A program made the translations under genes and the position numbers. From contig JAHNZQ020000181.1 in NCBI GenBank assembly GCA_019155205.2, forward strand, positions 2,307,128 through 2,371,127: a stretch of 64,000 nt of DNA, in the 5' to 3' direction. The notes below the pieces were generated by a model. That model made no database searches. It had not been told where the DNA came from and saw nothing but the letters and a program-made list of their open reading frames with translations. Positions 1 to 10,441 of the stretch are shown here, one piece after another (positions within the stretch are counted from its first letter, which is position 1; each line of letters begins with the position of its first letter). This DNA comes from Gracilaria vermiculophylla. Lineage: Eukaryota; Rhodophyta; Florideophyceae; Gracilariales; Gracilariaceae.

Positions 1-1029
1 AGTGAAAGACAGTGATAAACGCAAAATCAGGCCTTCTAGGAAAAAAAAATTACACAAAGTCCACCAAGGTTTTTCCCAACTCCAGACACTGCGTTTTCTG
101 TTCATGGTGCAGTCAACGTTTCTGTGATTTGTTGCAGCACACAATGATACCTTAGTCTACGTGACAATTATATGTTATCGCCCGGTGGCCGAGGCAGAAA
201 ACTGCCAGAGGGCTGTACATCACGCCGAAGAAAAGCGGAGTTAACTTCCTTGTCATCTTGGCTGACAGGGCCTGATAACAAGGGAGCAATTTAAATGTAG
301 TTTGAGTACAGCACGAACTAAGACTCTTGCAAAAATTAGAGCTGCCAATGCAATGCAACGTATTTCAAGGGACCAGAGAACATGAATATCAACAGTATTT
401 ATATGCGTATCGAGCTCCACAAAACCAGGCACGATTACGAAAATCCTCGTCACATGTTTGTGGCACTTGACCGTCCGAGCCATAGGCCACCAATATATTT
501 CTAAGCTGCATTTGATGCGTTTTAAATTAGAATTTTATTTTTAATCATCGATCAATCGCCGACAAACACCCGTTTCCTTCTTGGAAGTTACGTGAAGGAA
601 ATCAAAGCCTTTTTTGTTTTCAGTTGGTGCAGCTTTAAGACGACCGGCTCTTGTTCGGAGGGTTTTTTGTCGTGCATTCCTACTACGGTACGTGCCGAGG
701 CTCATAAGGGGCTCTGAAGAGTCTCAGACTTTCACGATTGTCTTTACCAACATCTGCGCGATAGTGCAAGCGGAAAGAGGGGAAAAAAAACGTGGGCGAG
801 TAGTTTCTTCATCTCGTAGGGGAGTTCGATGATAGGAGCAAAAAGATACGACGGCCACAACTTGGAGATGTCCCAAGCGACGGCGATGGCGAGGGCTACA
901 GCCAGGGCAGCAGCGCCAGATTGGCCATTACCTCAAAGAGAGGTAATCGAGGTACGAAAACAAGACGATAGGAGTTGACCACTTCTGCTTAATAGAAAGT
1001 GTAGCAGAAGTCCTCGCTTTATAAAGGTA
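1..1029. other. Unassigned sequence left of Tc1 copy 1
   Basis: I see no recognisable gene or repeat here. Short open frames on both strands (the longest 72-76 codons) have no familiar motif and start in non-ATG contexts or overlap one another. Around 850-930 there is a mildly GC-rich patch of repeated gcg/gca triplets. The two bases just before the transposon, TA at 1028-1029, are the expected Tc1/mariner target site. Confidence 0.4.
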
Positions 1030-1054
1030 CAGACTGTTTCAAAAACATACGACA
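1030..1054 (+). repeat. Left terminal inverted repeat of Tc1 copy 1
   Basis: It begins CAGACTGTTTCAAAAAC and pairs, with a few mismatches, with the reverse complement of 2555-2579. In this superfamily such repeats are bound by the transposase N-terminal domain. Confidence 0.8.
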
Positions 1055-1172
1055 TGCTGTGAAATCTCAAAAAATCGAACAAATGTATACTGTACGACTA
1101 CAAAAATAGGTTTCAGAAAAAAGTATAGTCAAAAAAACGTTTCAAAAACATATGATCATAAATAACCAATCT

Positions 1173-2190
1173 TTACTGCGCTACGCTCAATAGTTTATTT
1201 TGCATCCTTTTTTGCTGTATAACGCTGATGCAGCGTTTCGGCATCGAAGTGATGTACTTTTCCACAGTTGAAACTGATATTGATTCCCAGCAATTTTTAA
1301 TACAGTTTTTGAGTTCCAAAACTGTCTGAAATTGCTTCCCATGCGCATAAACCATTCTTGCCAGCAGTCCCAGAATGTGTTCGATTGGGTTCAAATCTGG
1401 TGAGCGCGCTGGCCACTCTAAAACAGATACCTCAGACTCCTGTAGCCAATTTTTGATTAAAGATGCAGTGTGTACGGGCGCATTATCCTGTTGAAAAATG
1501 AAATTTTCTTCATGAAAAGATAAACCAGAAGGCAGCAAATAGTTGTATACAACTTCTTGATATTTTTCTGCATTCATGTTCGTTTCAACGAAGGCAATTT
1601 CCGTTAGACCTTTTTCAGAAATGCCCGCCCAAACCATTACAGAGCCTCCACCTGAATGCCTGGTATACAAATCATGACGTCATTTACAAAGATCGTGTCA
1701 ATAAAAGTTTTAGCAATCTGGTCCGTCCAAAATTGAACTTTTTTTCATCAGAAAAAATAATATTTTCCAATTCCTTTTTCCAGTAGGCTTTTCCAGCACA
1801 CCAGGCAATCCTCCTTTGCTTGTGATGGTCTTGGAGAAAGAACGTTTTCTTCATTTTTTTATATTTAAATAAATTTGTACTGTTTATCTGCCTCTACATA
1901 GTTGATTTAAAAACGTTTAGATTGAGATGTATTCAAATTGTTTTGCATGATAATTTTCCTTTGCATAATCCTCTTTTAATTCCTCTTTTCTTTGCTGAGC
2001 TAAGCTTCTAAGGGCGTCCAGGAGATCTTTTTAATCCATAAAGAGTCTTATTTTGGAGAAAAGCAGCTATTGTGACCCTAGAACGCTTCAAGTTTTTAGC
2101 GATAGCACTGTTTGAATTTTTCTCTGCGTTTCACTTAACGATTAGAAGCTGTTCTTGCTTAGAAAGTGGCGGACCTCGAGCCATTTTCAT
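1173..2190 (-). pseudogene. Tc1-type DD34E transposase, disrupted
   Basis: The family enzyme cuts and rejoins DNA at the inverted repeats using a DDE triad. The C-terminal catalytic part is open at 1173-1670: SVMVWAGISEKG holds the region after the first Asp, FQQDNAPVHTA gives the second Asp, and SPDLNPIEH gives the final Glu with 34 residues between them, the DD34E signature of the Tc1 family. The N-terminal part can be followed upstream to an ATG at 2182-2190 (MARGPPLSK, then a helix-turn-helix-like stretch SAIAKNLKRSRVTI), but it carries stop codons and frame changes between about 1670 and 2130. The usual length is about 340 residues, and this copy cannot make an intact protein. The second copy at 19520-20408 matches it along its length. 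Confidence 0.85.
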
Positions 2191-2288
2191 TAGAAAGAAG
2201 GCGGTGTACATATCTTTTTGAAACGATTCTACATAGACTATGTGCAAAATCTAGCCTACAGTACAGTTTTGGCGCACTTTTGAGGGGT

Positions 2289-2491
2289 AATAAAGTCTGT
2301 TTCAAAAGTATAGGACACCTGGCATTTTGATNNNNNNNNNNNNNNNNNNNNNNNNNNNNNNNNNNNNNNNNNNNNNNNNNNNNNNNNNNNNNNNNNNNNN
2401 NNNNNNNNNNNNNNNNNNNNNNNNNNNNNNNGATGTGGAAATAATCACGCGCGAGTTGGAAGTGTCCTATATTTTTGAAACGCGTTTTTGA
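2289..2491. repeat. Nested inverted repeat around assembly gap 1
   Basis: Two arms (about 2292-2316 and 2468-2491) share GTTTCAAAA-TATAGGACAC in inverted orientation and flank the N run. They resemble the Tc1 end sequence but carry a distinct inner part (GGACAC). They could be a MITE-like relative inserted into Tc1 copy 1, since copy 2 lacks the corresponding sequence. No clear TA duplication is visible. The interior is unknown because of the gap. Confidence 0.55.
2332..2431. other. Assembly gap (100 N)
   Basis: Exactly 100 N. All three gaps in the window have this size, which suggests a placeholder of unknown true length. Confidence 0.95.
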
Positions 2492-2582
2492 GGGTTTTAA
2501 CGAAGGGGGGTGGCTACAGTAGGCAAAAATCCATATTTTGGCGCGCTTTTGCACTGTCTTATATTTTTGAAACGCTCTGTAT

Positions 2583-3955
2583 ATAGTCCATGGTCACGTA
2601 AACAAATAAAAAACAAATTCAAAACAAACTTACGCTTGTAACACAAACGAGACTTTGAGCTGCAGTTCTAAATATTTGATGTCACTGAGATTGACGCCTT
2701 CACAAATAGACTTAAGTCGCCTCCTACACATCCGCAATACATAAGAACACCCAGCAGGATACGCCGGGGTTGTCTGGCTGCTCCCGTTTCTTTTTACGCG
2801 AGGCAGGCTGCTTGTCGGAGAGCGTTTTCTTAGGATAGCCGCAGTTGTCTTGTGAGCCATGTGATCAGTGCCAAGTGAATCGCTTTGTGCAGCAGCCTGT
2901 TCATGTTCATATCCATGCGCTCGCTCCTCCGGGTGCCCTGTCACGCTCGGTGGGGAGCTCCTCCAAATCGTTACGAGGCCACGTCTGCAGAGTACCGACG
3001 GCGCAGTGTGGGCGAAAAATAACCCCTTCTCGCCTCATGATGGGCGGCTTCGGCAGCGTAGTTGAGGCGTATGCCGCACAAGGTGCCTTCTCGCGACGCA
3101 CCGAGGGCGTTAGCGATGCCATGCAAATGTGGAAACTGGTTCGACATTATCGCCAAAGAGAAGGCGAGCACTATGTGGTGTGGGTGGGCGGCGTCTGAAA
3201 TTTGTCTGTCGCAAGTTGCGGGGCGTTTACATAGAGGCGGGGGTGCAGGGGATCGCTGGGATCGAGTTTGCGGTTCGCTCGAAAATAAGCTTTGATTCGG
3301 ACGAAGGTTGTTGAGCTAGGGTGAGACGGCGCGGCTGGCATGAAAGCGTCGTGGGCGCGAGGAAGACTGGGATTTGTGAACATTGCGAAGGTTTCCGTGC
3401 AGAAGTGTCGCTGAGCACAAACACTCTCCGTGTAGGGTTGTGATGGACGTGATTGAATTCAGTGGTAGAGCGTGCAATTGCACAGCGCATGTCCTACTAG
3501 CTGTTGCTCAGAGTCTTACAAAAAAGAGATCTGCCGAAAAGGGTTTCGCGCAGACGAAGAGAGATAGAGAGAGTGCATTGGCGGCTGTAGCGTCCGCGGC
3601 AACGGCAGCGGCAGCGGTAGCGGCAGGGGCAGTCGAGAGAGGTGGCGCGAGCGGTAGGCGCCCGAGCGGTGGTACGTCGGCGAGGCTGCGTATTTGATTT
3701 GGTCACATGAAACGTTCTGACACACAGTGCCAAGTGTCGGGGCCGAGGTCCAGGTGTGAACAGCTAGGCGCGGCGAGGGCTCTGTCGGGGCAGAATGCGT
3801 AGACTGAGGTGCTGAGTAAAGCTTACGGTGCTGTGACCGCGGCATAATGGGGCGGCGTGCTGGGCGGCGGCAAGGAGTGCAATGAAACGCGTCGGGGATT
3901 ACAAATGTAAGGATACGTGAGGGTCTGGCTTCCGAAGTCGGTCAACGTGCGTCCC
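2583..3955. other. Unassigned GC-rich stretch with low-complexity patch
   Basis: Open frames overlap on both strands from about 2630 to 3845, up to 131 codons long, but none has a recognisable domain and they contradict one another. That is typical of GC-rich non-coding sequence with few chance stops. At about 3580-3640 a run of repeated gcggcagcggtagc units would read as polyalanine on one strand and Arg-Cys or Pro-Leu repeats on the other. I cannot assign a gene. Confidence 0.35.
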
Positions 3956-4139
3956 TCAATTAGCAACACTAATCATCGCCAAATTTTGAGCATCACTGCC
4001 TTCAATCCATCGGTCGCGTTCGCATGAAATTTGTATTGGCAATTCTCGAGTGGGAGCAACAATATCCACATTTGGGGCATCAAGATCAACATCCAGTGCA
4101 TCTAGAACAGGAACGAAAAACGGACTAGTCATCGCTGAA
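3956..4139 (-). other. Left half of sequence split by Ty3 element A
   Basis: A minus-strand open frame with an acidic run (LDALDVDLDAPNVDIV) ends at 3956. It is the pre-insertion flank of Ty3 element A; the other half lies at 9763-10015, where another minus-strand open frame (MVHLETIDDNIRRLAARKS) runs up to the insertion point. The two halves are one base out of frame across the site. They may be parts of one older gene or element; no family was recognised. Confidence 0.3.
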
Positions 4140-4600
4140 TGTGCTACGGTGGCATTGAAATGCCCCGTTTGCATCAATCTGAATTCCTCAATGTCAGCAT
4201 GCCGAACTTTATTTGACTTTCTGTATTTCCATTTACCTTTATTCTATTGGCTAGTTTGTATTTCTACGTTGGCTCAGCAAAACTGTGCGCCTTTTTGCTG
4301 TGCCAGTCTATATAAACCTGACCTGGCAAACATGACCTGGCAAACCTGACCTGGCCTCCTCGTTGAGGCAGACAGCTACAATTGTTTAACCACTTCCCGC
4401 CTTTGCACTGAGGGTCATACAACACTGTCTACTGCACACTTGGTCAGTTTGGGAACGCGTGGATTTTCTGGATCCAGTCTACTGAGTCTTTCTTCACTAT
4501 CGCTCATCTGTATCCACAAGCTGAGCTCACTGGCACAAGCGAAAAGTTCCGAGCTACTGTCTTACCATCAACCACCAGCTTAGTGGTACAACACGCAACA
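4140..4600 (+). repeat. 5' LTR of Ty3 element A
   Basis: Begins TGTGCTACGG and ends ACACGCAACA. It aligns along its length with 9316-9762. It carries a plausible core promoter (TATATAA at about 4311) followed by repeats of the phrase ACCTGRCCTGGC; this copy has an extra 'catgacctggcaaa' unit that the 3' LTR lacks. Confidence 0.85.
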
Positions 4601-4624
4601 GTTATAACTGCTAGCTAAGCGCAG

Positions 4625-5500
4625 GTGGCCGGTTGGAAGCGTAATGGGCGACCAAGACAAAAATGGCGGTATGAAAAACTTGTTGTGCCAACACAAGCTC
4701 CAGGCATCGAGAGCATCTCTCGCAAAGCAGTCCAAGAGTTTTTGGGTGACCGGGAAGCCTACGAAGATGTATTAGAGTCTCAACCTGGTGCTCAGGCCTT
4801 GCCTTATCGGTCATGCTTTGCAGCATTGTACCTTAAGTCATTGGCACGCGCTCGAGTGTTTGGTCCAGAATTAACACAAGTTTTTTAATTGACAGACACC
4901 ATTATTAAGGAGAAGCTCGAAGAAATTGCTAGTCGAGCTCGAGTAGTGTTGATGAAAACAGCACTATCTGATGTCAAGCAAAACGTTCGTCTCGATGCCA
5001 ATGAGCCGGATGCTCGGCTACGTGTGCTTATGCTTTCAGCTTCCTACCTTGAGCTTTGCGAAAAGAGGGGATGGAATTTCGTTGAGACATCCCAGAACGC
5101 AGCAATCAAGCACATTATTTCGATCCTTCAACCTCCGAGACTGAAGACTCGAATGGAGGACGCATTGGAGCTCGAAAGAGTTTACTTGAAAAACGACTAT
5201 TTTGGGTTTATGGATTTTCTCGCAGATAAGGCTGAAATATTTGAAGAAGTTCAGACTCTCCGGGAGTACTGGCAGCTGAATACGTCCTGTGGACCGACAA
5301 AACCCATCCCCAAAAAGACAACAACATGCACATCTACTGTTGAAAAGAACGAAGATGCTCCTCATAGAAAGACAAACGATCAGCGTGTTCTACTTCCGTG
5401 CTTAAATCCGGCCTGTTTCCACAAGCATTTGGTCAAGGAATGCCCCAAAACCACAAAGGATAAAGCAAAGAAGCTTCTCGAAGAATATCGAGAAAGCTAG
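4625..5500 (+). pseudogene. gag: Gag of Ty3 element A (one internal stop)
   Basis: Gag packages the element RNA in a virus-like particle. The frame runs from 4625 to a TAG at 5498-5500, interrupted by one in-frame TAA (4886-4888). No in-frame ATG is seen at the start (the frame opens at GTG after a TAA), so the true start is lost or lies in another frame. Near the C-terminus CLNPACFHKHLVKECP gives a Cys/His cluster spaced CX4CX3HX4C, a variant of the retroviral CX2CX4HX4C knuckle. The next open segment (protease) is in the same frame, separated only by the TAG. Confidence 0.7.
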
Positions 5501-5941
5501 AAGAAACATCCGAAAACCTCCCTTCTCAAGACCCCAACCGTGGCTGAGCAACATGTGAATTCCGCTGTTAACTTCAACTCAAGAGAGAAGAACACAGCCG
5601 TTGTAAAGGCGGAGATCGGAGCACTCAAGCTCGCCTGTCGCATCGATTCGGGAGCAGATCGAAACGCCATCTCTGTGACAATTGTAAGCTTTGTTGGGGA
5701 CCACGGGCATTTTATTCCTACCAGGCACCTTTCGAATCCAGAACTGCTCAAGGCCGTTGATGGTCATACCGTGCAAGCACTGAGCATTGCTCAAATCAAC
5801 CCGCTGATTCAAACAATGGCCGGGCCGTGTCGACTTCGCAACGTCACGGTCAAAGTTCTGGCGGACAAAGATAGATACGTTCGCCCAGGCCATGCCTGCC
5901 CTGGTGAGATTATACTCGGTAACCCCTTTCGTGTCGCTTAA
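5501..5941 (+). pseudogene. Retropepsin-like protease segment of Ty3 element A
   Basis: The segment contains LACRIDSGADRNAISV, the retropepsin active-site motif (Asp-Ser-Gly-Ala) with hydrophobic flanks, as expected for the aspartic protease that matures Gag and Pol. It follows gag in the same frame after a TAG and ends at a TAA (5939-5941); the linker to RT continues in this frame from 5951. The second conserved protease motif (ILG-like) is seen as EIILGNPF near the end. Confidence 0.75.
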
Positions 5942-5950
5942 GGACTCAAC

Positions 5951-7842
5951 TTGAAGGATTTTCTCGCAAACCATGTGGAGAAGCTGGCTTCTATCGACTA
6001 CCGCGAGCTTCAAGTTGAGGAAGACACCGCCAAAGTTGACAAATTGGGTTTAAGGCTCTTGGCTAATGAAGTTGAGAATAACGAACGGGAGCTCGAGCCA
6101 TCACGCCGCTGTTCAATGATTTCGAATAGATTCCTTCCATTGAAGGATGGCGATGACATTGACTACAAAGACGTCGACATTGGAGCCCAAGACAAGGATG
6201 AACTTCAAGAAGCAATTGAAGCTATGCTAGCTCGCGGCTTGAAGGTCTTAGAAGACGAATTCAGGATATCCCTCAGGAACATAGTAGCCGAGTTCAAGGA
6301 TTTTTTTTCGCGTGAAAATAGGAAAAGACCCTCCTGTTAATGTCGACCCGATAAATGTCGACCGGATAAAAATCGAGTTTGATGGAAGTGTTTGACCTAT
6401 TAAGGTGCGCCAACGCACTTATTCCCCTGAAAAACTTTCATTTCTCAAGAAGAAAGTCCAGGAGCTCATTGACGCTGGCTACATCACTCGTAACTATGAG
6501 TCAAAAAGGGCTTGTGCACCACTTATATTACAAAAGCTTGGAAAGGAAGGTTTCCGATTTATCTTAGACCTCCGACCTGTCAACTCACAGACCAAGAAAA
6601 AGATTCGGACAATGCCTCAAGCGGATCCGATGCTTGCCAAGCTGACAGGCTCCAAACTATGGTTTAATCTGGATTTCCTACATGATTATTGGCAATTTCC
6701 TTTGGCTGAAAGTTCTCGCGAATGTCAATCATTTCACACCCCTTTCGGCGTCTATACTCCAAACCGAGTTCTTCACGGTGCCACCAATGCTGTCGCTTAC
6801 TTCCAATCTTCTATGGAAGCACTCTTTGGACACATGGACCTACTAATTTATCTTAACGATCTTCTTGGATATGCTAGACTGTCCTCCACTCTTTTGGAAA
6901 AACTGCGCTTCGTTCTCGAAGTATGCCAGACCAGAGGATTGAAACTCAATCCAACAAAATGCCACCTTGCCACCAATAAAGTGCAATTCTGTGGACGGAT
7001 TATAAGCAAACACGGCATCACGTTTCAACCACGTCAGTATGAGGCTCTCACGAGTATGACGGCCCTGACTACTGTTGGTGCTCTTATGGAGCTCGTGCAT
7101 GGTGCTAGTTGGATGAGAATGGCAAGTCTCAAATTCTCGCAACTCACTTCTCCACTTCATGACTTACTTGAAGTCAATTACGCGAAGTGCAATACACGCA
7201 AGAAGACTCGACTCGTCAATCGCCCTATCTCAGCTTGGGGGGACGAACACCAAAATGCATTTCAAAGCCTCATAACAGGTATTAAAGAGCAAGCAACTCT
7301 GGCAACTATTGATCCTGAGCAACGGCTGTGTCTTTTCACTGACGCATCTGAGCGTTTTTGGTCGGGAGCCCTCACTAAAGTGACTCAGCGGGAATTTCAT
7401 TTCGGCAAGCCACCACAAGATTGGGAACAATATCCTATAGGATTCGTGTCTGGATCACTCAAAGGCTCATCATCTCGTTGTACTATGGCCGAAAAAGAAT
7501 CGTACGCTATTGTTGCCTCGACTATTCGCTTATCGCACAATCTGGTTGCATGGTGAATATTCGCTGTTTACCGACCACAGGAATCTTTTGTTTATGCTTT
7601 CTCCAAGCCGATTCCATGCAAAAGTTTCCAGACAAGTTGTCCAACGCTGGGCACTGCGATTGGCTGAGTTTAATTTCTCAATCGAGCACATCCCCGGAGA
7701 AAGCAACTTATGGGCAGATATTCTAACCCGTTGGGCTGCTCCTGATTTTGACAAATCTCCTGCACGTCGAATTAGTGCGATCAAAGTTCCACTTCTAACA
7801 GAGCACAAACCAGAGCTTCCATCGCTTGAAGTCATCTGGTAG
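5951..7842 (+). pseudogene. Reverse transcriptase and RNase H of Ty3 element A (YLND active site)
   Basis: After a linker (5951-6340) the RT is open at 6405-7556. Motifs in order: FILDLRPVNSQ (fingers), LWFNLDFLHDYWQFPL (first catalytic Asp), TPFGVYTPNRVLHG, and IYLNDLLGYA where Ty3 enzymes have YLDD. The Asp codon has become AAC (6855-6857), which should abolish polymerase activity. RNase H follows: LCLFTDASERFWSGAL holds its first acidic residue and EKESYAIV the next. A frameshift near 7540 moves the rest into another frame (FTDHRNLLFML, then IEHIPGESNLWADILTRW), which ends at 7842. Confidence 0.85.
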
Positions 7843-7849
7843 TCCCAGG

Positions 7850-9297
7850 AAAAATATCCTCCTCCTGAGAGTGAGCGTTATGCTCGATCTTCTGATGATC
7901 CATCTTTATGGAAAAACGCCGATGGGAAAATATACATTTCAAAGGATGATCAGGATTTGCAGCTTCGTATCGCAGTTTCCGCTCATTGTGGGCTTGGCGG
8001 ACATCGAGGCTACACATCGACTTGTAAGGTCAGTAAGGAGAACATGAATTGGGATGGAATGGAGGAAGACATTAAGGCGTTTGCGCAAGGTTGTATAGTA
8101 TGCTTGCTATCTTCGAGTGGGGAAAAAGTGTGTCGTCCACTTGGATTTCAGATTCACGCCAATCGAGTTGGAGAGCTGTTACACTTCGACCACCTTTATG
8201 TTGGCGAGTCATCCAATAACAAGGAGTATCTTCTCATACTCAAAGATGATTTCTCCGGCTATTGCTTCTTGCGGGCTTGTGAAAAAGCTGATGGTAAAAC
8301 TACGGCTGAAGTCCTCAAGGAATACTTCACAACGTTTTCCCCAGTACTCTCGTGGTTCTCCGACCAAGGAACTCACTTCAAGAACGAAGTCAAAGAGATC
8401 CTTGCTAAGTCATTGGCAGCTAAACACAGTCTCTCAACGCCTTATTTTTTTTGGTCAAATGGAACCGTTGAGGCGGTTTGCGAACAAACCCTCCGTGTAA
8501 TGCGTGATTTTAGCGCCGAATTCAAGGTTCCCGAATCTGATTGGCCGACTACCGTTCCAGCGATTCGAGCATAGTCAATAACACTCCTTCTCGACGTCTT
8601 GGAGGCCGCGCTCCTATAACTGTCCATACTGGCCAAGAATCTGGGAATCCGCTACATCTGGCTCTCTCTTCAATCAACTACCGTGAATCTTATTCTGGTC
8701 ATCATGCCCAAGTCCTGCAGAGCTTGAAGATCGATGAGCTGCAGAATGCCACTGATTTTATTCACAAGGAAGTCAATGAAAGTTTGACTGCAACCCAAAA
8801 AGCGGCCGTTCAACGTCACAACGCGCGTTCTGGTGTCTACTCCTACAACCCAGTTGTTGGACTCTGTCGTAGTGGCCCGCCTAAAAGGACCGAGAACTAA
8901 GATGTCCGCGAACGGGGTCGGCCCCGGGAGAATTACGGAAATCTTATCAGACTTAACCGTTCGTGTTCAGCATCTTCTGACTCAAGAAACCGAAGATCTA
9001 CATATATCATGCATTAAGCCTAACGCAGATTATCTGGTTGGAGCTGAAGTGCAAATGAAAGAGATCGCTGAATTTTCTGATCGTATCTGGGATTCGGATG
9101 ACAAAGTGAAAGACCTACGCGAGTTTGATGGAGCGGTTGAGGTTCTGGTCTCCTGGAAAGGACTTTCTACAGCCGGTGATTCATGGGAGTCTCTGTCGAC
9201 TATGTTCGAGGATGTCCCTACAAAAGAAAGAGCTTATTTCAAACGCCGACGTTTGATCGAGATCATGAAGCGCGCCAAGACGATTTTCAAAGTGTGA
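7850..9297 (+). pseudogene. Integrase with C-terminal chromodomain, Ty3 element A
   Basis: The integrase joins cDNA ends to host DNA. The HHCC zinc-binding domain is visible (AHCGLGGHRG, then GCIVC). The catalytic core holds Asp in LLHFDHLYVG, Asp in SDQGTHF and Glu in GTVEAVCE. Frames break at about 8574 and 8900. The last segment (8833-9297) ends with VEVLVSWKGLSTAGDSWES, a chromodomain-like motif (aromatic cage and W-E element) of the kind that directs chromoviruses to marked chromatin. Stop at 9295-9297, just before the polypurine tract. Confidence 0.82.
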
Positions 9298-9315
9298 CAC
9301 TAAGCAATGGGGGAC

Positions 9316-9762
9316 TATGCTACGGTAGCATTGCAATGCCCCGTTTGCATTAATCTGAATTCCTCAATGTCAGCATGCCGAACTTTATTTGAATTTCTGT
9401 ACTTCCATTTACCTTTATTCAATTGGCTAGTTTGTATTTTTACGTTGGCTCAGCAATACTGCGCGCCTTTTTGCTGTGCCAGTCTATATAAACCTGACAT
9501 GGCAAACCTGACCTGGCCTCCTCGTTGAGGCAGCCAGCTATAATTTTTTAACCACTTCCCGCCTCTGCACTGAGGGTCATACGACACTTTCTACTGCACA
9601 CTCGGTCAGTTTGGGAACGCGTGGATTTTCTGGATCCAGTCTATTGAGTCTTTCTTCACTATCGCTCATCTGTATCCACAAGCTGAGCTCACTGGCACAA
9701 GCGACAAATTCCAATCTACTGTCTTCCCATCAACCACCAGCCTAGTGGTACAACACGCAACA
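9316..9762 (+). repeat. 3' LTR of Ty3 element A
   Basis: Matches the 5' LTR with scattered substitutions and one short deletion in the ACCTGRCCTGGC region. It begins TATGCTACGG (second base changed from the expected G) and ends CGCAACA. Confidence 0.85.
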
Positions 9763-10015
9763 CTGACCCAGTGTAAGTTTGTGTGTTGATGTTCTTTCCA
9801 TCAGAAACACGGGGATTTGCAACCGATTGAACATGAGTGGATGTCGTGATTCCAAACTACTTTTGCAGATTCTTAAACAACTCTTCTGGTTCCCTAAGTC
9901 GTTGTTGTATTCGCCATTTGCCAGAATACCACCTTTATCAATATCGATAGATACAACACCAGCATAGGATTTTCGAGCAGCTAGTCTCCTGATATTATCG
10001 TCTATAGTTTCAAGA
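9763..10015 (-). other. Right half of sequence split by Ty3 element A
   Basis: It contains most of a minus-strand open frame (9742-10023) with GVVSIDIDKGGILANG and no recognised domain. It is the remnant of the target site between elements A and B; see 3956-4139. Confidence 0.3.
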
Positions 10016-10368
10016 TGCACCAACCATAAGCAATAGAATCTAGTGATTCAAGCGAGGCGCTCTGCATACTGCAAGCGTTGTCCCCACACGTCGCTTCAAA
10101 ACTTACAAGAACATTGCAATTTGTCAGCACGACGCTTGGTTCGGGCCACGTCATAAAAGTGCGTCGTGTGCTTCAAGCATTTCAAGCACGCGTCGTATAG
10201 GTCAAACGCACGACGACATAGCGCCATGCGCTACGAACGTTCAAGTAGATAATGAAGAAAGAAAAACACTCAGCGTCTAGTTTAAAGAAGCCCTGTAAAA
10301 CTCAGTCAGACCCCCCTCTGAAAAGAGCGTTGGCCTGGCCAGACTTCTTCCAACTCCCCTGTCTTACA
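10016..10368 (+). repeat. 5' LTR of Ty3 element B
   Basis: Starts TGCACCAACCATAAGCAATAG and ends CTGTCTTACA. It is followed at 10371 by TGGTAGCACC, a plausible tRNA primer-binding site by position and its TGG start. It aligns with 13421-13467 plus 15668-15981. Confidence 0.75.
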
Positions 10369-10441
10369 TTTGGTAGCACCTGTTTCTCTTTCTGGATCGT
10401 CTCTCTCTCCGGATCTTTTTCCTTCCTTTCTCTCGTTCTCT

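Larger units (their letters stand above)
1030..2579 (-). mobile_element. Tc1/mariner transposon, copy 1 (decayed)
   Basis: The element is bounded by imperfect terminal inverted repeats of about 25 bp (1030-1054 and 2555-2579), both containing GTTTCAAAAA and beginning CAGA. TA flanks each side (1028-1029; 2580-2581), the standard Tc1/mariner target duplication. A second inner repeat copy (GTTTCAAAAACATATGAT) lies at about 1140, and the same arrangement recurs at the right end of copy 2 (19288-20560), so it belongs to the family. The transposase lies on the minus strand and is broken. The element is longer than copy 2 because extra sequence with an assembly gap sits near its right end. Confidence 0.85.
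4140..9762 (+). mobile_element. Ty3/gypsy LTR retrotransposon A, full length, inactive
   Basis: A complete 5.6-kb element with direct LTRs (4140-4600; 9316-9762), a G-rich polypurine stretch before the 3' LTR (GGGGGAC, 9309-9315), and gag, protease, RT, RNase H and integrase in Ty3 order, ending in a chromodomain. The flanks CTGAA (4135-4139) and CTGAC (9763-9767) look like a 5-bp target duplication with one change. The coding region changes frame several times and the RT active site is altered, so it is dead in this copy. RT wording such as TPFGVYTPNRVLHG resembles Ty3 elements I associate with oomycetes; that is a recollection of family style, not a search result. Confidence 0.88.

Noticed and set aside
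3583..3640. Polyalanine-like or Arg-Cys repeat protein
   Set aside because: A low-complexity triplet/hexamer repeat explains it; no flanking protein signal.
2630..3845. Overlapping open frames on both strands (up to 131 codons)
   Set aside because: They contradict one another, have no domains, and lie in GC-rich DNA where stops are rare.
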